In this document: positions 40,350 through 49,156 of the stretch, piece by piece
Layout: every line of letters begins with the position of its first letter
How positions within the stretch are numbered: position 1 is the stretch's first letter
Assembly (NCBI RefSeq): GCF_024652905.1
Contig: NZ_CP102428.1
Span: 3,580,001 to 3,644,000 of the forward strand
Direction of reading: 5' to 3'
Length of the DNA: 64,000 nucleotides
From: Pseudomonas oryzihabitans
GTDB lineage: Bacteria; Pseudomonadota; Gammaproteobacteria; Pseudomonadales; Pseudomonadaceae
Position numbers and translations under genes: made by a program
Notes under the pieces: model-generated
The model's database searches: none
Seen by the model: only the letters and a program-made list of their open reading frames with translations
Told to the model about the DNA's origin: nothing

Positions 40350-41303
40350 CTACAGGGTCAGCGGCAATTCCAGCGGGGTCTGCTGGCGCGCCGCCAGGCG
40401 CTGCTGGAATTCGGCCGGGTCATGAATCAGCACGTCCTGACCGGCAAAGGCCTGGGCGGCGATCAACCGGGACAGCCAGAAACGCACGCAGGCGACGCGC
40501 AGGAGCACCGGCCACAATTCGGCTTCGCGCGGCGTGAAGTGGCGATCGGCGGCATAGGCCGCCAGCAGCGCCCGAGCGCGCGGCAGGTCCAGCGCGCCGC
40601 TCTCGGTGGAGCACCAGTCGTTCACCGTGATGGCGAGGTCATAGAGCATCCAGCCGGAACTGGCGTTGTAGAAGTCGATGACGCCGGACAGCCGGGGGCC
40701 GTCGAACATCACGTTGTCGCGGAACAGATCGCCGTGCAGATTGGCCTCGGGCAGCGGCGGCTGTTCGGTCAGCAGCTCGCGGATCTCTCCCAGGGTGCGC
40801 TCCAGCAGCGGCCGGGCGGTCGCATCCAGGCTCGGCGCCAGGCGCTCGCCTTCGGCCAGCATCCAGGCCAGGCCGCGATCACTGGCGCGCTCGATGCGTT
40901 TTTCACCGGCAGTGGCGCGGTGCAGATGGCCCAGCAGGTGACCGACTTCGCTGCAGTGATGGGGATTGGGCGCGCGCTCGTGGCGACCGGCCAGGCGCGG
41001 CTGCAGCAGCGCCGGCTTGCCGGCCAGCTCGCGCAAGGCCTGGCCATCCTGGGTGCGCACCGCATAGGGCACCGGCAGGTCGGCGTCGTGGAGGACGTCG
41101 AGCAGCTCGATGAAGAACGGCATCTCCGCCACTGGGCCGCGCTCCACCAGGGTCAGGACGAATTCGCCGCCTTCCAGGCTGATGAAGTAGTTGGTGTTTT
41201 CCGAACCCTCGGCGATGCCCCGGAAATCCCGCAACCGGCCCAGGCCATAGGGCGCGAGAAAGGCTTCGAGGGTAGGACGATCGAGGGGCGTGAAGACGGA
41301 CAT
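40350..41303 (-). CDS. thrB: Homoserine kinase (ThrB, APH-fold type)
   Basis: A 317-aa kinase of the aminoglycoside-phosphotransferase fold used for homoserine in Pseudomonas. Visible are GIAEGSENTNYFI near the nucleotide site, the catalytic loop LHGDLFRDNVMF and metal-binding GVIDFYNAS. It phosphorylates L-homoserine in threonine synthesis. It stands next to the DUF2782 gene and polA, the conserved pseudomonad order. Confidence 0.93.
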   Translation of the reverse strand: MSVFTPLDRPTLEAFLAPYGLGRLRDFRGIAEGSENTNYFISLEGGEFVLTLVERGPVAEMPFFIELLDVLHDADLPVPYAVRTQDGQALRELAGKPALLQPRLAGRHERAPNPHHCSEVGHLLGHLHRATAGEKRIERASDRGLAWMLAEGERLAPSLDATARPLLERTLGEIRELLTEQPPLPEANLHGDLFRDNVMFDGPRLSGVIDFYNASSGWMLYDLAITVNDWCSTESGALDLPRARALLAAYAADRHFTPREAELWPVLLRVACVRFWLSRLIAAQAFAGQDVLIHDPAEFQQRLAARQQTPLELPLTL

Positions 41304-41365
41304 GACGGGGCCTGGCGGGAGAATGTGCGAGCGGCGCGCAGTTTACCGGTCCAGGCGCCCTGCGC

Positions 41366-41656
41366 CTACCAGGTGAACAGTCGCCAGCTGGGGACGTGCA
41401 GGGTCGGCTTGTCGTTGGCGGCGGTGCTGCTGCCATCGGCGGGTACCAGTTCGTAGGGTGCGCCGTGTTTGGGGATGACCCGGGTGGACTGCAGTACGCC
41501 GCGGATGCTCGTCTCCTCGATGGTCTGGTCGCCGGCCTGGTAGCGGATCACCTTGATCTCGTCAGGCAGGGGCTTTTCCCCCGGTGGCAGCGGTTCCGCA
41601 GCCTGCACCAGCGGCGCCAGCAGCAACGCGGCGAAGAGGAAGCGACGAGCACCCAT
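41366..41656 (-). CDS. DUF2782 periplasmic protein
   Basis: A 96-aa exported protein with signal peptide MGARRFLFAALLLAPLVQAA and the DUF2782 core PDEIKVIRYQAGDQTIEETS and VIPKHGAPYELVP. It is found next to polA and thrB in pseudomonads. Function is unknown. It is divergent from polA, 111 bases away. Confidence 0.85.
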   Translation of the reverse strand: MGARRFLFAALLLAPLVQAAEPLPPGEKPLPDEIKVIRYQAGDQTIEETSIRGVLQSTRVIPKHGAPYELVPADGSSTAANDKPTLHVPSWRLFTW

Positions 41657-41767
41657 GGTAACCTTTGACCTTTTGAACGGAGCGAGTGGTCGATTCTAGA
41701 ACCCGGCCCAGTTGTCGTCGAGACTGGCCGGACAGACGCCGCACACGCCACGACAAAGGTTTAGACC

Positions 41768-44515
41768 ATGAGCCACGCCCCTCTCGTCCTGGTGGACGGT
41801 TCCTCCTATCTCTATCGCGCCTTCCATGCCCTGCCGCCGCTGATGACCTCCACCGGCAAGCCGACCGGCGCGGTGAAGGGCGTGCTCAACATGCTGCTCT
41901 CGCTGCGCCGCCAGTATCCGGACAGCCTCTTCGCGGTGGTCTTCGACGCCAAGGGCCCGACCTTTCGCGACGAACTTTTCGCCGACTACAAGGCCCAGCG
42001 CCCGGCCATGCCCGACGACCTGCGCGGCCAGGTCGAGCCGCTGCACGCCTGCATCCGCGCCCTGGGCCTGCCGCTGCTGGCCGTCGAAGGGGTGGAAGCC
42101 GACGACGTCATCGGTACCCTCGCCCGCCACTGCGCCAGTGCCGAGCGCCCGGTGGTGATCTCCACCGGCGACAAGGACATGGCCCAGCTGGTCTGCCCCT
42201 ATGTCACCCTGGTCAACACCATGAGCGGCAGCGTGCTGGACGTGGAAGGGGTCAAGACCAAGTTCGGCGTGGGCCCCGAGCTGATCATCGACTACCTGGC
42301 GCTGATGGGCGACAAGATCGACAACATCCCCGGGGTGCCGGGGGTGGGTGAGAAGACCGCCGCCGGGCTGCTCAATGGCATTGGTGGTGGCCTGGATACC
42401 CTCTACGCCAACCTCGACGCCGTGGCCGCCCTGCCCCTGCGCGGCGCCAAGTCGCTGGCCGCCAAGCTGGACCAGCATCGCGAGCAGGCCTACCTGTCCT
42501 ACCAGCTGGCCACCATCAAGCTGGACGTGCCGCTGGAGCTGACCTTCGACGAGCTCAAAGTGGGCGAGCCCCATGTGGAAGCCTTGATGGCGCTCTACCA
42601 GGAGTTGGAGTTCAAGTCCTGGCTGGATGAGCTGATCCGCGACACCAAGCGCCAGGGCGCGCCCCTGCCGCTGGCCGAGGATGCCGCCACCACCCAGGTG
42701 GAAACCCAGTACGACACCGTGCTGGAGCAGGCCGACTTCGACGCCTGGCTGGCGCGGCTGCAGGCCGCCGCCTGCTTCGCCTTCGATACCGAGACCACCA
42801 GCATCGATGCCCAGCGCGCCGAGCTGGTAGGGCTGTCCTTCGCCGTGGCGCCGGGCCAGGCCGCCTATGTGCCCCTGGCCCACAGCTACATGGGCGCGCC
42901 GACCCAGCTCGCACTGGAGCCGGTGCTGGCGGCGCTCAAGCCGCTGCTGGAGGACCCCAAGAAGCTCAAGGTCATGCAGCACGGCAAGTACGACCTCAAT
43001 GTGCTGACCCGCTACGGCATCACGATCCAGGGCATCGCCTTCGACACCATGCTCGAATCCTATGTGCTGGATGCCACCGCCACTCGCCACGACATGGACA
43101 GCCTGGCGCTCAAGTACCTGGGCCACAGCACCATCCGCTTCGAGGACATCGCCGGCAAGGGCGCCAAGCAGCTGACCTTCGACCAGATCGCCATCGAGCA
43201 GGCCGGGCCCTATGCCGCCGAGGATGCCGACGTCACCCTGCGCCTGCACGAGACCCTCTGGCCCAAGCTGGAAGCCGTATCGGGCCTGGCCGGGGTGCTG
43301 CGCGACATCGAGATGCCGCTGGTGCCGGCGCTGGCGCGCATCGAGCGCAACGGCGCCCTGGTGGATTCGGCGCTGCTCGGGGTGCAGAGCCGCGAGCTGG
43401 GCGAAAAGATGATCGCCCTGGAAAAGGAAGCCTATGAGCTGGCCGGCCAGGAATTCAACCTGGGTTCGCCCAAGCAGCTGGGCGAGATCCTCTTCGTCAA
43501 GCTGGGCCTGCCGGTGGTCAGCAAGACCGCCTCCGGCCAACCTTCTACCGCCGAGGCGGTCCTGCAGGAACTGGCCGACCAGGACTTCCCGCTGCCCAAG
43601 GTGCTGATGCAGTACCGGCAGATGAGCAAGCTCAAGAGCACCTACACCGACAAGCTGCCGCAGCAGATCAATCCGCGCACCGGGCGCATCCACACCAGCT
43701 ACCACCAGGCGGTTACGGCGACCGGGCGGCTGTCTTCCAGCGATCCGAATCTGCAGAACATCCCGATCCGCACCGCCGAGGGCCGGCGCATCCGCCAGGC
43801 CTTCGTCGCGCCCCAGGGCTATCGCCTGCTGGCGGCGGACTATTCGCAGATCGAGCTGCGCATCATGGCCCACCTGGCTCAGGACGAAGGGCTGCTGCAC
43901 GCCTTCCAGAACGACCTGGACGTGCACCGCGCCACCGCCGCCGAGGTGATGGGTGTGCCGCTGGAAGAGGTCAGCAACGAGGATCGCCGCCGCGCCAAGG
44001 CCATCAACTTCGGCTTGATCTACGGCATGAGCGCCTTTGGCCTGGCCAAGCAGATCGGCGTCGGCCGGGCCGAGGCCCAGGCCTATATCGATCGTTATTT
44101 CCAGCGCTATCCCGGCGTGCTGGCCTACATGGAGCGCACCCGCGCCCAGGTGGTGGACCAGGGCTATGTGGAGACCCTCTATGGCCGCCGGCTGTACCTG
44201 CCGGACATCCACTCCAAGAACCAGGGCCTGCGTCGCGCCGCCGAGCGGGCGGCGATCAACGCGCCCATGCAGGGCACCGCGGCGGATATCATCAAGCGCG
44301 CCATGATCACCGTGGATGGCTGGCTGCAGTCGACCCCGGAGCTGGACGCCCGGGTGATCCTGCAGGTACACGACGAACTGGTGCTGGAGGTCCGCGAAGA
44401 CCAAGTGGAGCGTCTGCGCGAGGGCCTGCTACCGCTGATGAGCGGCGCCGGCGAGCTGGACGTGCCGCTGCTGGTGGAGTCGGGGGTGGGTGGTAACTGG
44501 GACGAGGCACACTGA
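41768..44515 (+). CDS. polA: DNA polymerase I
   Basis: A complete 915-aa DNA polymerase I. The 5'-3' exonuclease domain (about 1-290) has [16 protein letters not shown] and the helix-hairpin [20 protein letters not shown]. The 3'-5' proofreading domain has FDTETTS and [11 protein letters not shown], with the carboxylates present. The polymerase domain shows motif A ([17 protein letters not shown]), the O-helix ([14 protein letters not shown]) and motif C ([10 protein letters not shown]). It fills gaps and removes RNA primers. No anomalies are seen. Confidence 0.98.
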   Translation: MSHAPLVLVDGSSYLYRAFHALPPLMTSTGKPTGAVKGVLNMLLSLRRQYPDSLFAVVFDAKGPTFRDELFADYKAQRPAMPDDLRGQVEPLHACIRALGLPLLAVEGVEADDVIGTLARHCASAERPVVISTGDKDMAQLVCPYVTLVNTMSGSVLDVEGVKTKFGVGPELIIDYLALMGDKIDNIPGVPGVGEKTAAGLLNGIGGGLDTLYANLDAVAALPLRGAKSLAAKLDQHREQAYLSYQLATIKLDVPLELTFDELKVGEPHVEALMALYQELEFKSWLDELIRDTKRQGAPLPLAEDAATTQVETQYDTVLEQADFDAWLARLQAAACFAFDTETTSIDAQRAELVGLSFAVAPGQAAYVPLAHSYMGAPTQLALEPVLAALKPLLEDPKKLKVMQHGKYDLNVLTRYGITIQGIAFDTMLESYVLDATATRHDMDSLALKYLGHSTIRFEDIAGKGAKQLTFDQIAIEQAGPYAAEDADVTLRLHETLWPKLEAVSGLAGVLRDIEMPLVPALARIERNGALVDSALLGVQSRELGEKMIALEKEAYELAGQEFNLGSPKQLGEILFVKLGLPVVSKTASGQPSTAEAVLQELADQDFPLPKVLMQYRQMSKLKSTYTDKLPQQINPRTGRIHTSYHQAVTATGRLSSSDPNLQNIPIRTAEGRRIRQAFVAPQGYRLLAADYSQIELRIMAHLAQDEGLLHAFQNDLDVHRATAAEVMGVPLEEVSNEDRRRAKAINFGLIYGMSAFGLAKQIGVGRAEAQAYIDRYFQRYPGVLAYMERTRAQVVDQGYVETLYGRRLYLPDIHSKNQGLRRAAERAAINAPMQGTAADIIKRAMITVDGWLQSTPELDARVILQVHDELVLEVREDQVERLREGLLPLMSGAGELDVPLLVESGVGGNWDEAH

Positions 44516-44536
44516 CGGGCCCTGGAGGTTGGGATC

Positions 44537-44562
44537 GTTGGGCTTCGCAGGCTCAGCCCAAC
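44537..44562. repeat. REP-like hairpin after polA
   Basis: GTTGGGCT and AGCCCAAC enclose a 10-base loop, forming an 8-bp stem 21 bases after polA. Hairpins of this sequence are common extragenic palindromes in pseudomonads. Without a T tract it probably acts as an mRNA-stabilising or REP element. Confidence 0.5.
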
Positions 44563-44601
44563 CTACGGGTTCTGCAGCACCGTGGCGTGGCAGACGGCAC
44601 G

Positions 44602-44796
44602 GCCTTTTCCACCTGAGGATTGGGTGCCAAGGGTACCCTCACCCCGGCCCTCTCCCTGAGGGAGAGGGGACGGTTTGGAGCGTGGTTTTGGCACGGCGAC
44701 CTCGTAGCGTAGAAAACGGCGCCGCCTTTTCCACCTGAGGATGGGGCGCCGAAGGTGCCCTCACCCTAGCCCTCTCCCAGAGGGAGAGGGCTAGGG
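44602..44796. repeat. Two direct copies of a hairpin-ended extragenic repeat
   Basis: Two copies of about 70 bp (44602-44670 and 44724-44792) share the order CCTTTTCCACCTGAGGA, a GC-rich spacer, and CCCTCACCC followed by a CCCTCTCCC/GGGAGAGGG hairpin. The second copy makes a perfect 15-bp stem with a 3-base loop at 44764-44796, three bases beyond the ETF-beta stop codon. Elements with these CCCTCTCCC arms are typical bacterial extragenic palindromes. A third pair lies within the same operon. Confidence 0.75.
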
Positions 44797-44798
44797 CT

Positions 44799-45599
44799 TC
44801 AGCGCACCACGCCTTCCTCGCGCAATACCTTGAAGATGGCGGCGGCTGCCGCTTCCGGGGTCAGATCCTTGAGGACCTGGCCGCCATCGCCGGAGGCCTT
44901 GGCCGTGGCGGCCTTGAAGCGGTCGGCGGCGGTCTTGGCCTTGATCACCTTGAGGCGCTTGGGGCGCGCCTTGGCCGGTTGCAATTCGCCGTTTTCGAAC
45001 AGACTGTCCTGCACCACCTCGGTGGTTTCCACCTGCAGCTCGCCACGTCGAGCCGGGCCGAAGGCGCTTTGCCGCGGCGCCGGGGCGGCGCTGTCGACGC
45101 TGGCGACAAAGGGCAGCCGTACCCGCAGCCGCCGGCGCTGACCCCGTGGCAGGGCCTGGAGCACCGTGGCCTGGCCGCCTTCCACGGCTTCCACCGCGGC
45201 GAGGCCGACCACCAGCGGCCAGCCGAGGGTCTCGGCCAGCAGATAGGGCAGCAAACCCGAGCCCTCGCCCGTCTCCGCCTGGCTGCCGGTCAGTACCAGA
45301 CCGGCGCCGACCTCGCGCAGGGTGTCGCCCAGGGCTGGCAGGGCATCGGCGCCCGCCGGTTGTTCCAGTACGTGCAGGGCCGGCACGCCCATGCCCAGAT
45401 AGCCGCGCAAGGCCTCTTCGGCGGGATCACCGGCGTGCAGCACGCGCAGCTTGTCGCCGACCAGGCGCAGGCCCAGTTCGACCGCGCGGGCATCCTGTTC
45501 CGCCCGCCGGGCCCGCCCGGAGGTGGGATGGGCGCCAACGGACACCAGGGCCACGACCTTGACGCCGTCCAGCGACGGCAGCTTCTGCTCAAGCGACAT
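44799..45599 (-). CDS. Electron transfer flavoprotein beta-like subunit of the dimethylglycine operon
   Basis: A 266-aa ETF-beta homologue. VALVSVGAHPTSGRAR replaces the canonical N-terminus, and TGSQAETGEGSGLLPYLLAE plus LPRGQRRRLRVRLPFVAS match the AMP/FAD-interface core. The C-terminus adds a Lys/Ala-rich tail. It starts inside the last codons of the ETF-alpha gene (11-base overlap). In P. aeruginosa the genes beside dgcAB include such a dedicated ETF pair, which would take electrons from the methylamine dehydrogenase. The start at 45599 is chosen over a longer frame. Confidence 0.85.
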   Translation of the reverse strand: MSLEQKLPSLDGVKVVALVSVGAHPTSGRARRAEQDARAVELGLRLVGDKLRVLHAGDPAEEALRGYLGMGVPALHVLEQPAGADALPALGDTLREVGAGLVLTGSQAETGEGSGLLPYLLAETLGWPLVVGLAAVEAVEGGQATVLQALPRGQRRRLRVRLPFVASVDSAAPAPRQSAFGPARRGELQVETTEVVQDSLFENGELQPAKARPKRLKVIKAKTAADRFKAATAKASGDGGQVLKDLTPEAAAAAIFKVLREEGVVR

Positions 45600-46824
45600 C
45601 CTGCAACTCCCCTGCCCGCTGTTGTTCGACCAGCCGCGCCAGGGCGGCCAGGATGGCGTCACCGTTGCCGATCACCGAGAGATCGGCACGCTTGACCATG
45701 TCGCAGCCCGGATTGGTATTGATAGCGATGACCTTGTCGCAACTGGCGATGCCCTGCAGGTGTTGCACGGCGCCGGAGATGCCCACGGCCAGATAGACCC
45801 GCGCAGTGACCCAGGTGCCGGTGGCACCCACCTGGCGGTTGCGCGGCATGTGGCCGTCGTCCACCGCCACCCGCGACGCGCCCTCGGTGGCACCCAGCAG
45901 CGCGGCGGTGCTATGGAACAGCTCCCAGTCGCGGATACCGTTACCACCGGAAAGAATGAATTCGGCTTCGCCCAGGGGAATCTGCATGGGATCCACGGCG
46001 ACCGGGCCGAGATCCTCGATGCGTGGCAGGTGGCGGGCGATATTGCCTTCCAGCTGCACGGGCAGGACTTCGTGGCGAGTCTCGCCGACCGGCTCCGCAC
46101 ACTCCGGCAGGGCCAGGACCAGACGCGGCAGCGGCTGCTGCAGATCCTGGCGACCGGCTCCGGCACGGCCGATGACCAGGCCGTCCTTGACCTGCCAGAC
46201 ACGGGTGGCGGGGCGCTCGTGCAGGGCAGCGCCCAGGCGCCGGCCCAGCTCACCGCCACCGCTGCGGCTGTCGGGCAGCAGCCAGTGGCGCGGCTGCAGT
46301 TCGTTGTTCACCGCACGCAGCGCCAGCACCCGTTGTTCGGGGGCATAGCCCTGGAATTGCTCGCCTTCCAGATGCAGCAGGCGATCCACCCCGGCGGTAT
46401 CGAAGGCGGTTTCCTTGACCTCGCCAAAGACCACCGCCAGCACGGCGCCCTCGGCGCCGGCCAGTTGCCGGGCAAGGCCCAGCAGGTCACGGTCATGGGC
46501 GGTCAGGCGACCACTGACCAGATCCGGAACCACGGCGATGTAGAAGGCCGGTTCGGCGATCCGGTGCAGCGGCAGCTGTTCTTCCACCGCCTGGGCGGCG
46601 CCACGACGACCGCCGCCCTGCTGGGCGCCGCTGCGGTCGATACGCTTGACGCCCTGGGGGCCGACGAAACCGACGGCCGCGGCGTGGGGATTCTTGCGGA
46701 CCAGGCCGTTGGGGCCCATCCAGCGGGCTTCAGCATCGGCGCTGCTGGCGATGCTCGCGTGCAGGGGATGCAGACGGTTGCGCGCGATCCACTCGCGGCG
46801 CGGATCGCGACGGATGATGCTCAT
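45589..46824 (-). CDS. Electron transfer flavoprotein alpha-like subunit of the dimethylglycine operon
   Basis: A 411-aa ETF-alpha homologue. The C-terminal FAD domain is intact: ILSGGNGIRDWELFHS, GATGTWVTARVYLAVGISGA and KVIAINTNPGCDMVKRAD. The N-terminal 75 residues form an extension (RREWIARNRLHPLHASIASS) absent from ordinary EtfA. It is coupled to the beta subunit by overlap and separated from dgcB by a 175-base spacer holding a REP-type element. It probably relays electrons from DgcA/DgcB to the quinone pool. Confidence 0.87.
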   Translation of the reverse strand: MSIIRRDPRREWIARNRLHPLHASIASSADAEARWMGPNGLVRKNPHAAAVGFVGPQGVKRIDRSGAQQGGGRRGAAQAVEEQLPLHRIAEPAFYIAVVPDLVSGRLTAHDRDLLGLARQLAGAEGAVLAVVFGEVKETAFDTAGVDRLLHLEGEQFQGYAPEQRVLALRAVNNELQPRHWLLPDSRSGGGELGRRLGAALHERPATRVWQVKDGLVIGRAGAGRQDLQQPLPRLVLALPECAEPVGETRHEVLPVQLEGNIARHLPRIEDLGPVAVDPMQIPLGEAEFILSGGNGIRDWELFHSTAALLGATEGASRVAVDDGHMPRNRQVGATGTWVTARVYLAVGISGAVQHLQGIASCDKVIAINTNPGCDMVKRADLSVIGNGDAILAALARLVEQQRAGELQDVA

Positions 46825-46868
46825 GCTGGGCGCTCCGTTTGAAAATGGCAGGTTAGGTGCGCGGTGGG

Positions 46869-46985
46869 CCTCTCACCCCAGCCCTCTCCCCTGAGGGGAG
46901 AGGGGGTAAAAGCGGTGAACACCGGGACTTGTCTGGCACACCTGATCATCCCCTCTCCCCACGGGGAGAGGGCTAGGGTGAGGGG
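46869..46985. repeat. Inverted hairpin pair (REPIN-like) between ETF-alpha and dgcB
   Basis: Left arm CCTCTCACCCCAGCCCTCTCCCC with hairpin, and right arm ending GGGCTAGGGTGAGGGGG, are near-perfect inverted copies about 45 bases apart. Each arm is itself a hairpin of CCCTCTCCCC with GGGGAGAGGG. The element belongs to the same class as the repeat after ETF-beta. It fills the operon spacer and could influence message decay. Confidence 0.75.
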
Positions 46986-46999
46986 GCCACACACCGCAC

Positions 47000-48991
47000 T
47001 CACGACAAGGCCTCCGCCACCGGCCGCCGCGCGGCGGCCGGCTTGCTGTCCACCGGTGCCTCGACGATGGCTTCGGCCACCAGCTCGGCGATGTCCTTGA
47101 TCTCCGGACGCGGGGCGACCACGCCTTCCAGCATCAGGGTGCACTGAGGGCAGCCCACGGCCACCAGCTCGGCGCCGGTTTCCTGGATGTCGGCCATGCG
47201 CATGTCGGGAATCCGCTGCTTGCCAGGGATATCGGTGATGGGCGCGCCGCCGCCACCGCCGCAGCAGCGCGAACGGAAGCCGGAACGCTCCATCTCCTTG
47301 ACCGCGATGCCCAGCGCTTTGAGCACCGCGCGCGGCGCCTCGTACTCGCCGTTGTAGCGGCCCAGGTAGCAGGGATCGTGATAGGTGATGGTGGCGCCCT
47401 GCTCGGCCAGGGCGTGCTGCCCGAGATGCAGGGAACCACGGCTGAGTAGGGTCTCGATGAAGGTGCTGTGGTGCTGCGCCTGGTAGTGGCCGCCCAGGTC
47501 GCCGTACTCGTTCTTGAGCATGTGGAAGCTGTGGGGATCGCAGGAGACGATGGTCTGGAAGCGATACCGGCTCAGGGTCTCGATGTTGCGCTTGGCCAGT
47601 TGCTGGAAGGTGGCCTCGTCACCCAGACGGCGGGCCACGTCGCCGCTGTCGCGCTCTTCCAGGCCGAGCACGGCGAAGTCCACCTTGGCCGCCTTGAGCA
47701 CCTTGACGAAGGCGCGCAGGGTGCGCTGGTTGCGCATGTCGAAGGCACCGTCGCCGACCCAGAACAGCACCTCGGCCTGGCCCTTGTCCTTCATCAGCGG
47801 CAGGTCCAAGTCGGCGGCCCAGTTCAGGCGGCCACCGGGGGCGAAGCCGCCGGGGTTGTCGGTGGCGATGAGATTTTCCAGCACCTCGGCGCCCTTGTTC
47901 GGCGTCTCGCCGCGTTCCAGGGTCAGGTGGCGGCGCATGTCGACGATGGCATCGACGTGCTCGATCATCATTGGGCATTCCTCGACGCAGGCACGGCAGG
48001 TGGTGCAGGACCAGAGGGTCTCGGCATCCACCAGGGCCTTGCCCTGGCGCGCCACGATCGGCAGGTGCGGACCGCCGGCGTGCTCGCCGACCGGCTTGCC
48101 CGGATAGGGCGAGCCGAAGTAGCGGGCATCGCTGCCGCCCTTGAGGCCGACCACCATGTCCTGGATCAGCTTCTTGGGATTGAGCGGCTGGCCGGCGGCG
48201 AAGGCCGGGCACATGGCTTCGCAGCGACCGCACTGGACGCAGGCGTCGAAGCCGAGCAGCTGGTTCCAGGTGAAGTCGGCGGGTTTTTCCACGCCCAGCG
48301 GCGCTTTGGGATCGTGCAGGTCCAGCGCCTTGAGACCGCTGGAGCGGGCGGCGCTGGCGTTGTGCGGGGTGCTGAAGCGCTCGGCGCGACGGTGCCAGGC
48401 CAGGTGCAGGGCACCGGCGAAGGCGTGCTTGATGGGGCCGCCCCAGGTCATGCCGAGGAACAGCTCGGACACGCCCCAGGCCACGCCCACCGCCAGCACC
48501 GCGGCCAGCAGCCAGCCGCCGAAGTCCGGCGGCAGGATGCCGGCGACCGGCAGGGTGGCGATGAAGAAGCTCGCGGCAAAGGCCAGCAGGCTCTTGGGCA
48601 GGCGCATCCAGGGGCCCTTGGACAGCCGCGCCGGCGGGTTGCGGCGGCGCTTGGCGACGAACAGGGCGCCGGTGAACATGCAGGCGGTGGCCGCCAGCAG
48701 CGCCCAGCCGAGGATGCGGCTGTGCAGGCCGAAGCCGTGCACCAGGATGGCCAGGAGCGCCGCCAGGACGAAACCGCCGGCGGTGGCCACGTGGGTCTTG
48801 GAGATGTACTTGTCGCGGTCGACCACGTGGTGCAGATCCACCAGGTAGCGCCGCGGCATCTTCAGCAGCCCGCCCAGCCAGTCGACCTCGGCCGGACGCC
48901 CCTGTCGCCAGAGGCTGAAGCGGCGCACGGCACCGATCACGGTGAGGGCCAGGGCGGCGAAGAGCAGGATGGGGAGGATGGTGTTCAACAT
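47000..48991 (-). CDS. dgcB: Dimethylglycine catabolism protein DgcB (Fe-S membrane oxidoreductase)
   Basis: A 663-aa membrane iron-sulfur protein. Several N-terminal membrane spans (ILPILLFAALALTVIGAV, LLAFAASFFIATLPVAGIL) are followed by two ferredoxin-type cluster motifs (CVQCGRCEAMCP and CTTCRACVEECP). Two CCG-type domains follow, the second with DPCYLGRYNGEYEAPR and RCCGGGGGAP. The start at 48991 replaces a longer reading with no conserved sequence. In P. aeruginosa dgcAB is needed for growth on glycine betaine and dimethylglycine. DgcB probably passes electrons from DgcA toward the ETF/quinone system. Confidence 0.93.
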   Translation of the reverse strand: MLNTILPILLFAALALTVIGAVRRFSLWRQGRPAEVDWLGGLLKMPRRYLVDLHHVVDRDKYISKTHVATAGGFVLAALLAILVHGFGLHSRILGWALLAATACMFTGALFVAKRRRNPPARLSKGPWMRLPKSLLAFAASFFIATLPVAGILPPDFGGWLLAAVLAVGVAWGVSELFLGMTWGGPIKHAFAGALHLAWHRRAERFSTPHNASAARSSGLKALDLHDPKAPLGVEKPADFTWNQLLGFDACVQCGRCEAMCPAFAAGQPLNPKKLIQDMVVGLKGGSDARYFGSPYPGKPVGEHAGGPHLPIVARQGKALVDAETLWSCTTCRACVEECPMMIEHVDAIVDMRRHLTLERGETPNKGAEVLENLIATDNPGGFAPGGRLNWAADLDLPLMKDKGQAEVLFWVGDGAFDMRNQRTLRAFVKVLKAAKVDFAVLGLEERDSGDVARRLGDEATFQQLAKRNIETLSRYRFQTIVSCDPHSFHMLKNEYGDLGGHYQAQHHSTFIETLLSRGSLHLGQHALAEQGATITYHDPCYLGRYNGEYEAPRAVLKALGIAVKEMERSGFRSRCCGGGGGAPITDIPGKQRIPDMRMADIQETGAELVAVGCPQCTLMLEGVVAPRPEIKDIAELVAEAIVEAPVDSKPAAARRPVAEALS

Positions 48992-49067
48992 CGATCTATC
49001 CTCACAGGGCGGGCCCCGCAGGCGCGGCCGGGGTAGCGAAGCGCCGGGGGCCGCAGAAGGTGAGCTA

Positions 49068-49131
49068 TCGCGGCCATGGGCCGCTCCTACGAGGGACGTT
49101 CGGAGCCTGTAGGAGCGGCCCATGGCCGCGA
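49068..49131. repeat. REPIN: two exact inverted 23-bp REPs between dgcB and dgcA
   Basis: TCGCGGCCATGGGCCGCTCCTAC at 49068-49090 is repeated exactly as its reverse complement at 49109-49131, with an 18-base gap. The GTAGGAGCGGCC/GGCCGCGA type is the classic Pseudomonas REP. The pair can fold into one long hairpin in the dgcA-dgcB message. Confidence 0.92.
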
Positions 49132-49156
49132 ATTTTCGAGCAGCGATTAGGCCGTC

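Noticed and set aside
41696-44404. A 902-codon open frame antisense to polA
   Set aside because: polA is complete with all catalytic motifs on the plus strand. The antisense frame is His/Gln/Gly-rich without domains, as typical for GC-rich shadow frames.
44516-44798. CRISPR-like array from the repeated CCCTCTCCC units
   Set aside because: There are only two copies, each is a self-complementary hairpin, spacing is irregular and there are no cas genes. They are extragenic palindromes.
48815-48835. Second parS-like sequence (CCACGTGG) inside dgcB
   Set aside because: Only the central 8 bases match, the flanks do not extend to the 14-bp core, and it is within coding sequence.
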